Counted from the stretch's first letter, positions 1 to 10,302 are shown. The stretch: DNA of 64,000 nucleotides from Salvelinus alpinus (GCF_045679555.1 NC_092092.1:14178159-14242158); one strand, 5' to 3'. Notes: generated from the letters alone by a model not told the origin. Program-made: numbers and translations.

Positions 1-560
1 CTCCGTAGCTCAGTCGGCAGAGTGGTGGTCCTCCGTAGCTCAGTTAGCAGAGCGGTGGTCCTCCGTAGCTCAGTCAGCAGAGCGGTGGTCCTCCGTAGCT
101 CAGTCGGCAGAGCGGTGGTCCTCCGTAGCTCAGTCAGCAGAGCGGTGGTCCTCCGTAGCTCAGTTGGCAGAGTGGTGGTCCTCCGTAGCTCAGTCGGCAG
201 AGCGATGGTCCTCCGTAGCTCAGTCGGCAGAGCGGTGGTCCTCCGTAGCTCAGTTAGCAGAGCGGTGGTCCTCCGTAGCTCAGTCAGCAGAGCGGTGGTC
301 CTCCGTAGCTCAGTTAGCAGAGCGGTGGTCCTCCGTAGCTCAGTCGGCAGAGCGATGGTCCTCCGTAGCTCAGTCGGCGGTCCTCCGTAGCTCAGTCGGC
401 AGAGCGGTGGTCCTCCGTAGCTCAGTCGGCAGAGCGGTGGTCCTCCGTAGCTCAGTCGGCAGAGCGGTGGTCCTACGTAGCTCAGTTAGCAGAGCGGTGG
501 TCCTCCGTAGCTCAGTCAGCAGAGCGGTGGTCCTCCGTAGCTCAGTTAGCAGAGCATTGC
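1..560 (+). repeat. 30-bp minisatellite made of tRNA-like heads
   Basis: About 18 tandem copies of a unit near 30 bp, each carrying TAGCTCAGTCGGCAGAGC or a close variant. This matches the tRNA 5' half including the Pol III A box. Variation is mostly C/T and G/A at a few fixed positions, and one unit near 361-385 is shortened. The array starts at or before base 1 and leads straight into a fuller tRNA-related sequence at 541-660, so it reads as an amplified SINE head. The repeats are seen directly; the origin is inferred. Confidence 0.93.
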
Positions 561-665
561 GTTTGCAATGCCAGCATTGTGGGTTAGATTTCCAAGACTA
601 CCCATACTTAAACATGTAGGCACGCATGACTGGAAGTGGCTTTGGATAAAAGTTCTGCTCTATAG
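541..665 (+). mobile_element. tRNA-derived SINE (degenerate)
   Basis: After the last head unit the sequence continues as a tRNA-like body: A-box region, then GCATTGCGTTTGCAATGCC, then a degenerate B box (GGGTTAGATTTCC where GGTTCGANTCC is expected). It ends with a TGGCTTTGGATAAAAG stretch that resembles the GCTCTGGATAAGAGCGTCTG tail common in teleost SINEs. The family name is uncertain. It is probably not a functional tRNA, because a proper acceptor stem is not visible. Confidence 0.7.
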
Positions 666-678
666 CAAATACACACAA

Positions 679-1480
679 AACCGTTCAAAAGTTTGGGGTC
701 ACTTCAAAATGTCCTTGTTTTTTAAAGAAAATCTAATTTTTTGTCCATTAAAATAACATGAAATTGATCAGAAATACAGTGTAGACATTGTTAATGTTGT
801 AAATGACTATTGTAGCTGGAAACGGCAGATTTTTTATGGAATATCTACATAGGTGTACAGAGGCCCATTATCAGCAACCATCACTCCTGTGTTCCAATGG
901 CACGTTGTGTTAGCTAATCCAAGTTTATCATTTTAAAAGGCTAATTGATCATTAGAAAAGCCTTTTGCAATTATGTTAGCACAGCTGAAAACTGAGTTCC
1001 TCTGTCCAGTGTGTGTTCTTTTGCCCATCTTAATCTTTTATTTTTATTGGCCTGTCTGAGATATAGCTTTTTCTTTGCAACTCTGCCTAGAAGGCCAGCA
1101 TCCCAGAGTCGCCTCTTCACTGTTGACGTTGAGACTGGTGTTTTGCGGGTACTATTTAATGAATCTGCCAGTTGAGGACTTGTGAGGCGTCTGTTTCTCA
1201 AACTAGAGAACCAGGGCCTCCCACTCCTCTTTATATTCTGGTTAGGGCCAGTTTGCACTGTTCTGTGAAGGGAGTAGTACACAGCATTGTACGAGATCTG
1301 CAGTTTCTTGGCAATTTCTCGCATGGAATATTTCTCAGAACAAGAATAGACTGACGAGTTTCAGAAGAAAGGTCTTTGTTTCTGGCCATTTTGAGCCTGT
1401 AATCGAACCCACAAATGCTGATGCTCCAGATACTCAACTAGTATAAAGAAGGCCAGTTTTATTGCTTCTTTAAATCAGGA
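679..1480 (-). mobile_element. Tc1-like DNA transposon remnant, internally deleted
   Basis: The left end has the TIR-like CGTTCAAAAGTTTGGGGTC, a Tc1-family terminus. On the minus strand, 971-1324 encodes a Tc1 transposase N-terminal half: a paired-like helix-turn-helix followed by a second DNA-binding segment ending near VAKKKLYLRQANKNKRLRWA. The true start lies in another frame near 1390 (MARNKDLSSETRQSI), so there is at least one frameshift. The DDE catalytic half is missing: the reading frame runs directly into the 3' terminal region. It is therefore a non-mobile, internally deleted copy. Confidence 0.85.
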
Positions 1481-1485
1481 CACAC

Positions 1486-2577
1486 ACTTTACCCTAACAG
1501 CATCCCAGCAGGCCTAGGAAAGGGCTTTACCCTAACAGCATCCCAGCAGACCTAGGAAAGGGCTTTACCCTAACAGCATCCCAGCAGACCTAGGATAGGG
1601 TTTTACCCTAACAGCATCCCAGCAGACCTAGGATAGGGCTTTACCCTAACAGCATCCCAGCAGACCTAGGATAGGGCTTTACCCTAACAGCATCCCAGCA
1701 GACCTAGGATAGGGCTTTACCCTAACAGCATCCCAGCAGACCTAGGATAGGGCTTTACCCTAACAGCATCCCAGCAGACCTAGGAGAGGGCTTTACCCTA
1801 ACAGCATCCCAGCAGACTTAGGATAGGGCTTTACCCTAACAGCATCCCAGCAGGCCTAGGAAAGGGCTTTACCCTAACAGCATCCCAGCAGACCTAGGAA
1901 AGGGCTTTACCCTAACAGCATCCCAGCAGACCTAGGATAGGGCTTTACCCTAACAGCATCCCAGCAGACCTAGGATTTACCCTAACAGCATCCCAGCAGA
2001 CCTAGGATTTACCCTAACAGCATCCCAGCAGACCTAGGAGAGGGCTTTACCCTAACAGCATCCCAGCAGGCCTAGGAGAGGGCTTTACCCTAACAGCATC
2101 CCAGCAGACCTAGGAGAGGGCGTTACCCTAACAGCATCCCAGCAGACCTAGGATATGGCTTTACCCTAACAGCATCCCAGCAGACCTAGGATAGGGCTTT
2201 ACCCTAACAGCATCCCAGCAGACCTAGGATAGGGCTTTACCCTAACAGCATCCCAGCAGACCTAGGATAGGGCTTTACCCTAACAGCATCCCAGCAGACC
2301 TAGGATAGGGCTTTACCCTAACAGCATCCCAGCAGGCCTAGGAGAGGGCTTTACCCTAACAGCATCCCAGCAGGCCTAGGAGAGGGCGTTACCCTAACAG
2401 CATCCCAGCAGGCCTAGGATAGGGCTTTACCCTAACAGCATCCCAGCAGACCTAGGATAGGGCTTTACCCTAACAGCATCCCAGCAGACCTAGGATAGGG
2501 CTTTACCCTAACAGCATCCCAGCAGTCCTAGGATAGGGCTTTACCCTAACAGCATCCCAGCAGGCCTAGGAGAGGGT
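1486..2577 (+). repeat. 38-bp minisatellite in a calpain intron
   Basis: About 28 copies of a 38-bp unit (TTTACCCTAACAGCATCCC, then AGCAGACCTAGGATAGGGC), with AGGATA/AGGAGA/AGGAAA variants and two shortened units near 1975-2030. The array stops 8 bp from the splice donor of left-copy calpain exon 7 (2585), so on the minus strand it fills the start of intron 7. Confidence 0.97.
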
Positions 2578-2585
2578 TTACTCAC

Positions 2586-2671
2586 TTGTCGCTCCAGGCT
2601 CCAGTCCACTCCACCTGTCCCCAGGGGTTACGCACCCTGACCAGCTGCAGGGAGTCTCCTCTGTACGACAC
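2586..2671 (-). CDS. Calpain exon 7 (left copy)
   Basis: 86 bp, from acceptor TCTAG at 2672-2676 to donor GTGAGT at 2585-2580. It encodes VSYRGDSLQLVRVRN followed by PWGQVEWTGAWSD, the end of protease core PC2. The Asn of RNPWG is the catalytic Asn (codon at 2627-2629, residue 286 in CAPN2 numbering) and the Trp two residues on is the conserved Trp288. The exon itself is intact. It is separated from exon 6 by a short 79-bp intron, and the 38-bp minisatellite starts 8 bp past its donor. Confidence 0.92.
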
Positions 2672-2750
2672 CTAGACACGGGATCAGTTTGAGCAAGGCG
2701 AGGCAAAGAAACGAGAACCCTGAACATATAACGAAGTCGTTATAGCTCAC

Positions 2751-2829
2751 CAGTTCTGCTCCAGTCAGAGAGTAGACCCCTCACCAGCTTACTAGACGTG
2801 ATGGCCTCCGAGTCAGCTAGGTTACTGAT
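2751..2829 (-). pseudogene. Calpain exon 6 (left copy) with 5-bp deletion
   Basis: Acceptor TTTACAG ends at 2830; donor GTGAGC is at 2750-2745. The exon starts ISNLADSEAITSSKLVRG in frame with exon 5. Families show a Gly-His-Ala-Tyr-Ser stretch next, but here GGT is followed directly by CTACTCTCTG, so 5 bases are missing and the reading frame shifts. The rest (YSLTGAEL) is readable only in another frame. The length is 79 instead of the usual 84. The lost bases include the codon of the catalytic His (H262 in CAPN2), so the product would be both frameshifted and inactive. A sequencing or assembly error is the alternative. Confidence 0.88.
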
Positions 2830-4190
2830 CTGTAAAGAAGAACAGAGAACACACGGTAACTCCTTTACACTGGTGGAAACTGGCCTATATGAACAGGGAC
2901 GAATGGAAATGTTTCCAACAGAAGAAATATTTAAAACACGTATCTGCATGACCATGGCAGCCACTGAAAGAGAGAACACTTTGGAGATTATGGGGAAAGT
3001 ATCAGACCAAAAAGGATGAGGACACAACAGAGCACCTGACAAGATTGAATCCAAACATTACACTGTTGATTTTTACATTTACTGTACTTTTCACAGCATT
3101 TGTCAATAACGAAATCTGAAAATACTCTGGACACATGCAGTAACATAAGAATGTTAATTGAAATGTTGGAGTAGGTGCAAGATAGTTTTTCCCCCCGATT
3201 ACAACGGTTTGAGTGTAGAGGACTAACTGGAGTCTCCAAGTGGTCACACACACACCTCTCCAAAGTGTTCACGGTTCCTTAGTCATTTCAATGCCTCAAG
3301 AAAAGAGTCTTCAACTATAAAGGTACTTTTTGAGATCTCCTAGCTGTGCTGTTGAGGAACTAGAGCGAGCACACTTGTCGTTTTTTGTTTGGAACACAGC
3401 CCACACAATTACTATTGCTGTTTACGCAATCCAAAGAGTCAGTTGGGCATCATTTGAAAGTGTATTCTATTGCCAACATGGCTAGCGAAGTTATAAACTA
3501 TGATCTAACAGTGCTAGGCTTTTCACCACGCACTTCAGACAAACGGATTGTAATTCTGACGCACGTAGAATGTAGTCACCAGTGCATTCAAATGTCTGTT
3601 CCACTGCAAATGTTCTTCACAATAGGAAAAAAGGCTCATTGTGTTCAGGACAACCCAGGGTATAATAACACGTCTTCCTCCTAACTGTGGATCACGCGCA
3701 TAAAGGGATGATAAACCTGAACATGAGTTTAAATATGGAAATGTGAAGTGAACATTTGCTTGTATTTATTATAATCCTCGATGTCTGATTTTTCAAAATA
3801 CATCGACTCCTCTGGATTTACAGCATTTCCCCCCTCACTCAGACAACAACAGATGTTCAACAGTTTCCCAGTCAGCTGGAGGGATGAGGGACATCATGTC
3901 ACAGCACAGTGCACTAGTTCAGAACAGCTGTCAGTCAAAACCCATACAGACCTGTGAAGTGGAGAAACTGAGCTCTGACGTCATGAAGAGCATGTTACTC
4001 TACAGCCACTGTGTTCCAATATAGGTGCGTAGTAATGACAGAATCTGCCATTTTCAACCTGTGTGTGTGTGTGTGTGTGGACGTGTTTAACCAGAAGTCC
4101 CTACAAGAATAGTAAACAAAGTAAAGTAAAAATTGACCAACTGGGGACATTTTGTTAGTCCCCACAAGGTCAAATGCTATTTCTAGGGGG
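2830..4190. other. Intron 5 sequence without recognised gene
   Basis: This part of left-copy intron 5 has no coding exon that I can recognise. Positions 3360-3760 (GGAACACAGCCCACAC onward) look like an old dispersed repeat, judging by composition and a short open frame with no known domain. A short (GT)n lies at 4062-4078. At about 4150-4185 a stretch containing TGTTAGTCCCCACAAGG introduces the TTAGGG-like tract. Confidence 0.5.
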
Positions 4191-4395
4191 TTTAGGGTTA
4201 AGGTTAGAATTGGTGTTAGAATTAAGTTAAATATTAAGGTTAGGAGCTAGGGTTAGTTGTAGGGTTAGGGTTAGGAGCTAGGGTTAGGTTTAGGGTTTGG
4301 ATAAAGTTTAGGTTTTTGGGTTAGGGTTAGGGTTAAGGTTAGGGTTAGGGTAAGAATACGGGTTAGGATTAGGTTTAGGGTTAGGGGTTAGGGAA
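4186..4395 (+). repeat. Degenerate telomere-like (TTAGGG) tract
   Basis: About 210 bp of irregular GGGTTAGGGTTA motifs with many interruptions (GGAGCTAGGGTTAG, GGTTTAGGG). It is bracketed by two copies of a CCCCACAAGGT motif, at 4160-4170 and 4428-4438. It resembles the interstitial telomere-like minisatellites common in fish introns. It is not a chromosome end, because unique exon sequence continues on both sides. Confidence 0.85.
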
Positions 4396-4450
4396 AATAG
4401 GATTTTGAATGGGACTGAATTGTATGTCCCCACAAGGTTAGCTGTACAAG

Positions 4451-4453
<3 letters not shown>

Positions 4454-4540
<87 letters not shown>
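4454..4540 (+). repeat. (GT)n microsatellite, about 43 repeats
   Basis: Uninterrupted GT dinucleotides. On the minus strand this is (CA)n, and it begins 5 bp after the boundary of calpain exon 5, just past the donor GTACG. Confidence 0.98.
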
Positions 4541-4544
4541 GTAC

Positions 4545-4713
4545 ATCGATAGAGCAGCCTAGCAGGGAGCCTCTGCTCAGAGCTTTCCTGATGATCTTGA
4601 AGAGTTTCGGTCCAGCGTTCCTCAATTCATGGACCTCAGCGATGCCCCCGGTGAAGTCCTCAAAGCCCTCAGTGGTGGAGCCTCCGGAGAGAGCCTCATA
4701 GCATCCATTCACC
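4545..4713 (-). CDS. Calpain exon 5 (left copy)
   Basis: 169 bp, the conserved length for this exon. Acceptor CGCTCAG precedes 4713; donor GTACGA is at 4544-4539. It encodes [20 protein letters not shown], then [14 protein letters not shown], and ends ...SLLGCSID. The stretch is diagnostic for classical calpains (end of PC1 into PC2). The family usually has an aromatic pair after GGIAE (WY or FY); here it is VH, which fits relaxed constraint. The exon starts in a phase that needs exon 4 (134 nt), so direct joining to exon 3 would shift the frame. Confidence 0.93.
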
Positions 4714-4744
4714 CTGAGCGAGAGAGAGAGAGACAGGGTCAACA

Positions 4745-4972
4745 ACAGCTGGTTTCAGGGTTAAGTGTCTTGCTCAAGGGCACAACGGCAGGACATTATA
4801 TACCTGGGATCTGAAACAAGCGGCCCTCCAGTTACCAATTCGGACCTCATTTTATAGCTCACGGAACTAAATTCAAACCGGCTACTGAAGGGTTTCCCTA
4901 ACTCGGTCCTTAGGGCCGTTTTGGTTTATGCCCTAGCACTACACAGCTGATTGGGGGGGGGGGGGGGGGGAG
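4745..4972. other. Short intronic segment with SINE-like piece and G run
   Basis: 4765-4800 contains GTCTTGCTCAAGGGCACAAC, a motif found in fish SINE bodies, but no complete element is visible. At 4954-4971 a run of about 18 G leads straight into the next minisatellite. No exon is seen here; calpain exon 4 might have been expected between exons 3 and 5. Confidence 0.5.
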
Positions 4973-5347
4973 ATCCCCCAGGGATCTCACTCTGCACAGA
5001 TGGTTTGTGAGCCCCCAGGGATCTCATTCTGCACAGATGGTTTGTGAGCCCCCAGGGATCTCACTCTGCACAGATGGTTTGTGAGCCCCCAGGGATCTCA
5101 CTCTGCACAGATGGTTTGTGAGCCCCCAGGGATCTCACTCTGCACAGATGGTTTGTGAGCCCCCAGGGATCTCACTCTGCACAGATGGTTTGTGAGCCCC
5201 CAGGGATCTCACTCTGCACAGATGGTTTGTGAGCCCCCAGGGATCTCACTCTGCACAGATGGTTTGTGAGCCCCCAGGGATCTCACTCTGCACAGATGGT
5301 TTGTGAGCCCCCAGGGATCTCACTCTGCACAGATGGTTTGTGAGCCC
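4973..5347 (+). repeat. 37-bp minisatellite
   Basis: About 10 nearly identical copies of a 37-bp unit containing CCCAGGGATCTCACTCTGCA and CAGATGGTTTGTGAGCC. It begins right after an 18-G run and lies inside the left calpain intron. Confidence 0.97.
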
Positions 5348-6830
5348 CGAATGTCTCTTTTTCATACAGTGAACATTACGATTGCAGAAATGTATCAGCA
5401 TGTCAACCAGGGTTGGGCTCAATTCAGAATGCCTCAAATTCCAACTCAGAATGCCTCAAATTCCAACTCAGAATTTTTTATTTGAAGCAAAGCAAATAGT
5501 ATTGAATTCAGTGAAATTCAAATGCCTCTTCTATATTAGGCGTAGTCTTAACAAATATACATATTGTATTAAAAACATCAAACATGTCAAATCAAATGTT
5601 ATTTGTCACATGCTTAGTAAACAGGTGTAAATTAACAATAAACTCTTACTTACAGGACCTCAACAATGCAGAGAGAATTTTTGAAATAAAAAGGGAAAAT
5701 TTGAAAAATAACGAGGAATAAATACATACCGAGTAATGATAACTTGTCTATATACAGTACACGGGGTACCAGGAACAAGTCAATGTGCAGGGGTACAAGG
5801 TAATGGAGGTAGATATGTACATATAGGTCAGGATAAAGTGACTAGGCAACAGGATAGATAATAAACCTTAGCAGCAGTGAGTCAAAAAGTGTCAACGCTG
5901 ATGGTTAAACAGATAACCAATAGCTACCCAGACTAACTATTTAGCAGTGTTATGGCTTGGGGGGGGGGGGGGGGGGGGGGGAAGCTGTTCAGGGTCCTGT
6001 TGGTTCCAGACTCGGTGAATCGGTACCACTTGCAGTGCGGTAGCAGAGGGAACAGTCTATGACTTGGGTGGTTGGAGTCTTCTTTTAAGGCCTTCCTCTG
6101 ACACCGCCTGGTATAGAGGTCCTGGATGGCAGGGAGCTCGGCTCCAGTGATGTACAGCGACGTATATACTACCCTCTGTAGTGCCTTGCCGTCGGACACA
6201 AACAGTGATGCAGCCAGTCAGGATGCTCTCGATGGTGCAGCTGTAGAACTTTTGAGGATCTGAGGGCCAAATCTTTTCAGCCTCTTGAGGGGGAAGAGAA
6301 GTTGTCGTGCCCTCTTCACGAATGTGTTGATGTGTGTAGAGTGTTGTTAGTGTTGTGGACACTGAGGAAGCTCTCGACCTGTTCCACAACAGCCTCGTCG
6401 ATGAGGATGGTGGCGTGCTCGGCCCTCTGTTTCATGTAGTCCACGACCAGATCCTTTGTCTTGCTGACGTTGAGGGAGAGGTCGTTGTCCTGGCACCGCA
6501 TTGTCTGTTCTCTGACCTCACCGTAAGCTGTCTCACCACCATCATGTCATCTGCAAACTTAAATGATGGTTGTGGAGACCACTCAGTTGTGGGAACAGGG
6601 AGTACAGGAGGGGACTTAGCAGGCATACTTGAGGGGCCCCTGTGTTCACGGTTAGCGTGGTGGATCTGTTGTTGCCTACCCTCACCACATGGGGGGGGGG
6701 GGGGCATCAGGAATCCAGGATCCACTTGCAGAGGGAGGTGTTTAGTCCCAGGATCCTTAGCTTAGTGATGAGCTTGGAGGGCACTATGGTGTTGAACGCT
6801 GAGCTGCAGTTAATGAACAGCATTCTCACA

Positions 6831-8773
6831 TACAGTGCATTTTTGAAAGTATTCAGACCCCTTGACTTTTTCCAGATTTTGTTACCTTACAACCTTATTA
6901 AAAATGTATGGCAAAAAAAATAAAATCCCCCATCAATCTACACACAACACCCCAAAGGACAAAGCAAAAACAGGTTGACATGTTTCCGAATGTATTAAAA
7001 ATAAATTTAAAAACAGGCCTCCCGGGTGGTGCATCGCAGTGCTAGCTGTGCCACCAGAGACTCTGGGTTGGAGCCCAGGCTCTGTCGCAGCCGGCCGTTA
7101 CCGGGAGGTCCATGGGGCGACGCACCATTTGGCCCAGCGTCGTCCGGGTTAGGGAGAGGTTTGGCCGGCAGGGATAGCCTTGTCTCATCGCGCACTAGCG
7201 ACTCCTGTGGCGAGCCAGGTTGGCTAGGTGTACGGTGTTTCCTCCGACACATTGGTGCGGCTGGCTTCCGGGTTGGATGTGCATTGTGTCAAGAAGCAGT
7301 GTGGCTAGGTTGGGTTGTCTTTCGGAGGCTCTCAACCTTCGCCTCTCCCGAGTCCGTACGGGAGTTGCAGTGATGAGACAAGATTGTAACTACCAATTGG
7401 GGAGAAAAAGGGGGGGGGGGGGATGATATAAATATATATAGAAAAACGGAAATATCACATTTACATAAGTATTCAGACCCTTTACTCAGTACTTTGTTGA
7501 AGCACCATTGACAGCGGTTACAGCCTCGAGTCTTCTTGGGTATGATGCTACAAGCTTGGCACAGCTGTATTTGGGGAGTTTCTCCCATTCTTCTCTGCAG
7601 ATCCTCTCAAGCTCTGTCAGGTTGGATGGGTAGCGTCGCTGCACAGCTATTTTCAGGTCTCTTCGGAGATATTTGATCGGGTTCAAGTCCGGGCCCTGGC
7701 CCTGGCTGGGCCACTCAAGGACATTCAGAGACTTGTCCCGAAGTCACTCCTGCGTTGTCTTGGCTGTGTGCTTAGGGTGAATCTTCGTCTCAGTCTGAGG
7801 TCCTGAGAGCTCTGAAACAGGTTTTCATTATGAATGAAAAACATCCCCACAGCATGATGCTGCCACCACCATGCTTCACCGTAGGGATGGCGCCAGGTTT
7901 CCTCTAGACGTGACGCTTGGCATTCAAGCCAAAGAGTTCAATCTTGGTTTCATCATACCAGATAATCTTGTTTCTCATGGTCTGAGAGTCCTTTGGGTGC
8001 CTTTTGGCAAATTCCAAGCAGGTTGTCAGGTGCCTTTTACTGAGGAGTGGCTTCTGTCCGCCCACTCTACCATAAATACATGATTGGTGGAGTGCTGGAG
8101 AGATGGTTGTCCTTCTGGAAGGTTCTCCATCTCCACAGAGGAACTCTGGAGATTTATCAGAGTGACCATCAGGTTCTTGGTCACCAATCTGAGCAAGGCC
8201 CTTCTCCCACGATTGCTCAGTTTGGCCAGGAGGCCAACTCTAGGAATAGTCTTGGTGGTTCCAAACTTCTTCCATTGAAGAATGATGGAGTCCACTGTGT
8301 TCTTGGGGACCTTCAATACTACAGACATGTTTTGGTACCCTTCCCCAGATCTGTGCCTCGACACAATCCTGTGTCTTAGCTTTACGAATTCCTTCGACCT
8401 TGTGGCTTGGTTTCTGCTCTGACAAGCACTGTCAACTGTGGGACCTTATATAGACAGGTGTGTGCCTTTCCAAATCATGTCCAATTAATTGAATTTACCA
8501 CAGGTGGTCTCCAATCAAGTTGTAGAAACATCTCAAGGATGATCAATGGAAACAGGATGCACCAGAGTTAAATTTAAAGTCTCATAGCAAAGGGTCTGAA
8601 TACTTATGTAATACTATTGCAAAACATTTGAAAAAAACTGCTTTCCATTTGTCATTATGGGTTATTCTGTGTAGATCGATGGGGAAAATGGAATCAATTT
8701 TAGAATAAAGGCTGTAACGTAACAAAATGTAGAAAATGTTCAAGGAGTCTGAATAATTTCCAAATGCACTGTA
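6831..8773 (-). mobile_element. Tc1-like transposon inserted in LINE, TA target duplicated
   Basis: TIRs are CAGTGCATTTTTGAAAGTAT at 6833 and the inverted copy ending TGCACTG at 8771, each flanked by TA (6831-6832, 8772-8773). The transposase runs on the minus strand, about 8390 to 7480, and is broken. Recognisable parts are SRHRSGEGYQNMSVVLKVPK with a helix-turn-helix, GLLAKLSNRGRRALLR, and a C-terminal SNLTELERICREEWEKLPKY. The start codon is mutated and the frame is shifted several times. A SINE interrupts the 3' non-coding part at 7016-7422. Confidence 0.9.
7016..7422 (+). mobile_element. tRNA-related SINE nested in the Tc1-like element
   Basis: It starts GGCCTCCCGGGTGGTGCATC and includes GTGCCACCAGAGACTCTGGG, a B-box-like GGTTGGAGCCC, CGTCCGGGTTAGGGAGAGG, CCTCCGACACATTGGTGCGG and a terminal AATTGGGGAGAAAAAGG plus a poly-G tract. 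This composite is a common salmonid SINE-type repeat of about 400 bp. AT-rich, imperfect copies of an ATAAAT-type flank lie on both sides. It has no coding capacity; an open frame through it is incidental. Confidence 0.85.
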
Positions 8774-9386
8774 GGTGTTCCTTTTCTCCAAGTGGAAAAG
8801 GGCAGTGTGGAGCACAATAGAGAGTCTGTGGATCTGTTGGGGCGGTATGAGAACTGGAGTGGGTCCAGAGTGTCTGGGATGATGGTGTTGATGTGAGCCA
8901 TGACAAACTCTTAAAATGAATGATCAAGGAAAACAAAACCTGTATGCAAATATTGTATTATATTTCATTAATCACTTATATTTTGTTCAATATGGGGAAA
9001 ATACTACATTTCCCAGAATGCATTAGTTTAACCCTCAACTTGACCCTGAGGCCTTCCAAAAAAAAGAAGCCAAAACAACTGAAATGGTTGGTGGAAACAT
9101 AATGGTCTATTCTACGCAGTAAGGTAAAAAGATTAACTTTGTTTCTAATCTTTGGTATCTGGAAGTGTGACCAGTTTAGATTAAAAGAAACTCATGTTCT
9201 ATGACTGAGTGGAATTTTATTTGAATTGCACTGAATACAATTCTACTTCCTGTCATTCAAACTCAAAAATTCTACATCAAATTTGAATTTCAACTTCAGT
9301 TGAATAGAATTTAATTCTGAATATAGCACAACCCTGATGTCAACATGCCAATTTGTGTATGTGTGTGTGTGTGTACATGTGTATGC

Positions 9387-10302
9387 AGGGGCGCAACTGT
9401 CACTGGGGGACGGGGACATGACCCCCCCCTAAATTCTGAAATGGCATTTTTGTCCCCCCCCCCCGGTTTTATCATTGTATTGTGATACAAAAAGGGTCAT
9501 TGGCTTTAGGACCATGCGGACGCCTCCGAGCGGTCAGCTGTTTGGTGGTTTCAGCCGGGTAGATTTAGAACCGCTCGGACACCACAGAGTGCGAACAGAG
9601 GCAGCTGTTGTCTGTGTGTGTTGTACTTTTTCCTCTGAGTTGTAAAAGCAAGCAGAGCAGGAACTGGCTGCTCTTTATTTAACTGATGTAGCTGGCAAGG
9701 TAACAGCGGTTTGATGTAACATAAAAAAAGTATTTACTTCTAGTGATGAGCTAGTCGTGTAAGTGACATGTAACGTTAGCTAATGTTTCATCCCCTCTCG
9801 ACTGAAGTTCTGTCTAAAGTTAATGAACTAGCTAGCTACCACAGCCAGTTCAGCTCTATCCTCTAGCTATTTTTCAGGTAGCCGTATCTAACAGCTGTTG
9901 TGTGTATGGAAATGCTTTGTAGCCTTTGTTTTGTCCCGTTTCAACGGAAGTAAATTAACTTGGCTCGTTTTTGTCAAATAATGTATCATTAGAGCTAGCC
10001 AAAAGTTGGCTAAAGTTAGATATTTTTGCCCCAATCACAGTCAGTATAGATATTTGTGGATCTATAAAACTCACTCATCATTATTCACAATTCATTCACG
10101 AATATCCGTAGTCATGGTAGCATCCACATTCATGTAGAAGTGTTTAGAAACAGATTCTTATTTACAATAGAAGTATCCCCAAAATAACCCAAAAAAGGTA
10201 ATATTAGATTGTGTAGAAATGCAGGAAGCTTTAGATGACCCCAAAAAGACCCCCACCAGTTTATGTACCCCTCCCCCAATTCTAAAATCAAAGTTGCACC
10301 CG
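9387..10302. mobile_element. Second hAT-like element (non-autonomous) in calpain intron
   Basis: The left end CAGGGGCGCAACTGTCACTG is mirrored on the right by a terminus that reads CACGGGTGCAACTTTGATTT on the minus strand. C-rich subterminal blocks (CCCCCCC with AATTCTGAAAT or AATTCTAAAAT) lie near both ends. Flanks TGTGTATG and TGTGTGTG could be an 8-bp target duplication, but they lie in GT repeats and are not decisive. The interior holds no transposase. It occupies most of the interval where calpain exon 4 might be expected. Confidence 0.65.

Larger units (their letters stand above)
5581..8915 (-). mobile_element. LINE fragment (CR1/Rex-like), interrupted by a Tc1-like element
   Basis: On the minus strand the element runs from about 8915 down to its 3' end near 5581 (tail motif AAATAACATTTGATTTGAC). 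Broken frames between 6830 and 5933 carry reverse-transcriptase C-terminal motifs: DLSLNVSKTKDLVVDY, then CTIESILTGCIT, then ALQRVVYTSLYITGAELPAI and QDLYTRRCQRKALK. Sequence at 8774-8915 (GGTGTTCCTTTTCTCC onward) continues the same LINE where 6830 stops, which shows the Tc1 element inserted into it. It carries multiple frameshifts and an expanded G run (about 5957-5981), and is 5' truncated. Confidence 0.85.
5400..9344. mobile_element. hAT-like MITE split by later insertions (with 8-bp TSD)
   Basis: The left terminus CAGGGTTGGGCTCAATTCAG starts at 5408. The right terminus, read on the minus strand, starts CAGGGTTGTGCTATATTCAG and ends at 9336 on the plus strand. Both ends are flanked by the identical 8-bp ATGTCAAC (5400-5407 and 9337-9344), the target-duplication size of hAT elements. 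Host-element sequence is kept at about 5408-5580 and 8915-9336, with AATTCAAAT-rich subterminal repeats; the middle is the later LINE and Tc1 stack. No transposase is seen, so it is non-autonomous. Confidence 0.85.

Noticed and set aside
1..560. Cluster of tRNA genes
   Set aside because: Only the 5' half with the A box repeats. There are no anticodon arms, B boxes or acceptor stems per unit.
4186..4395. True telomere
   Set aside because: Irregular, short, and flanked on both sides by calpain exons.
1..5350. CRISPR-like arrays
   Set aside because: Units are contiguous with no unique spacers, and the genome is a vertebrate one.
7026..7373. 115-codon frame (MVHRSASCATRDSG...)
   Set aside because: Lies wholly inside a SINE-type repeat nested in a Tc1-like element; many salmonid loci would carry the same frame.
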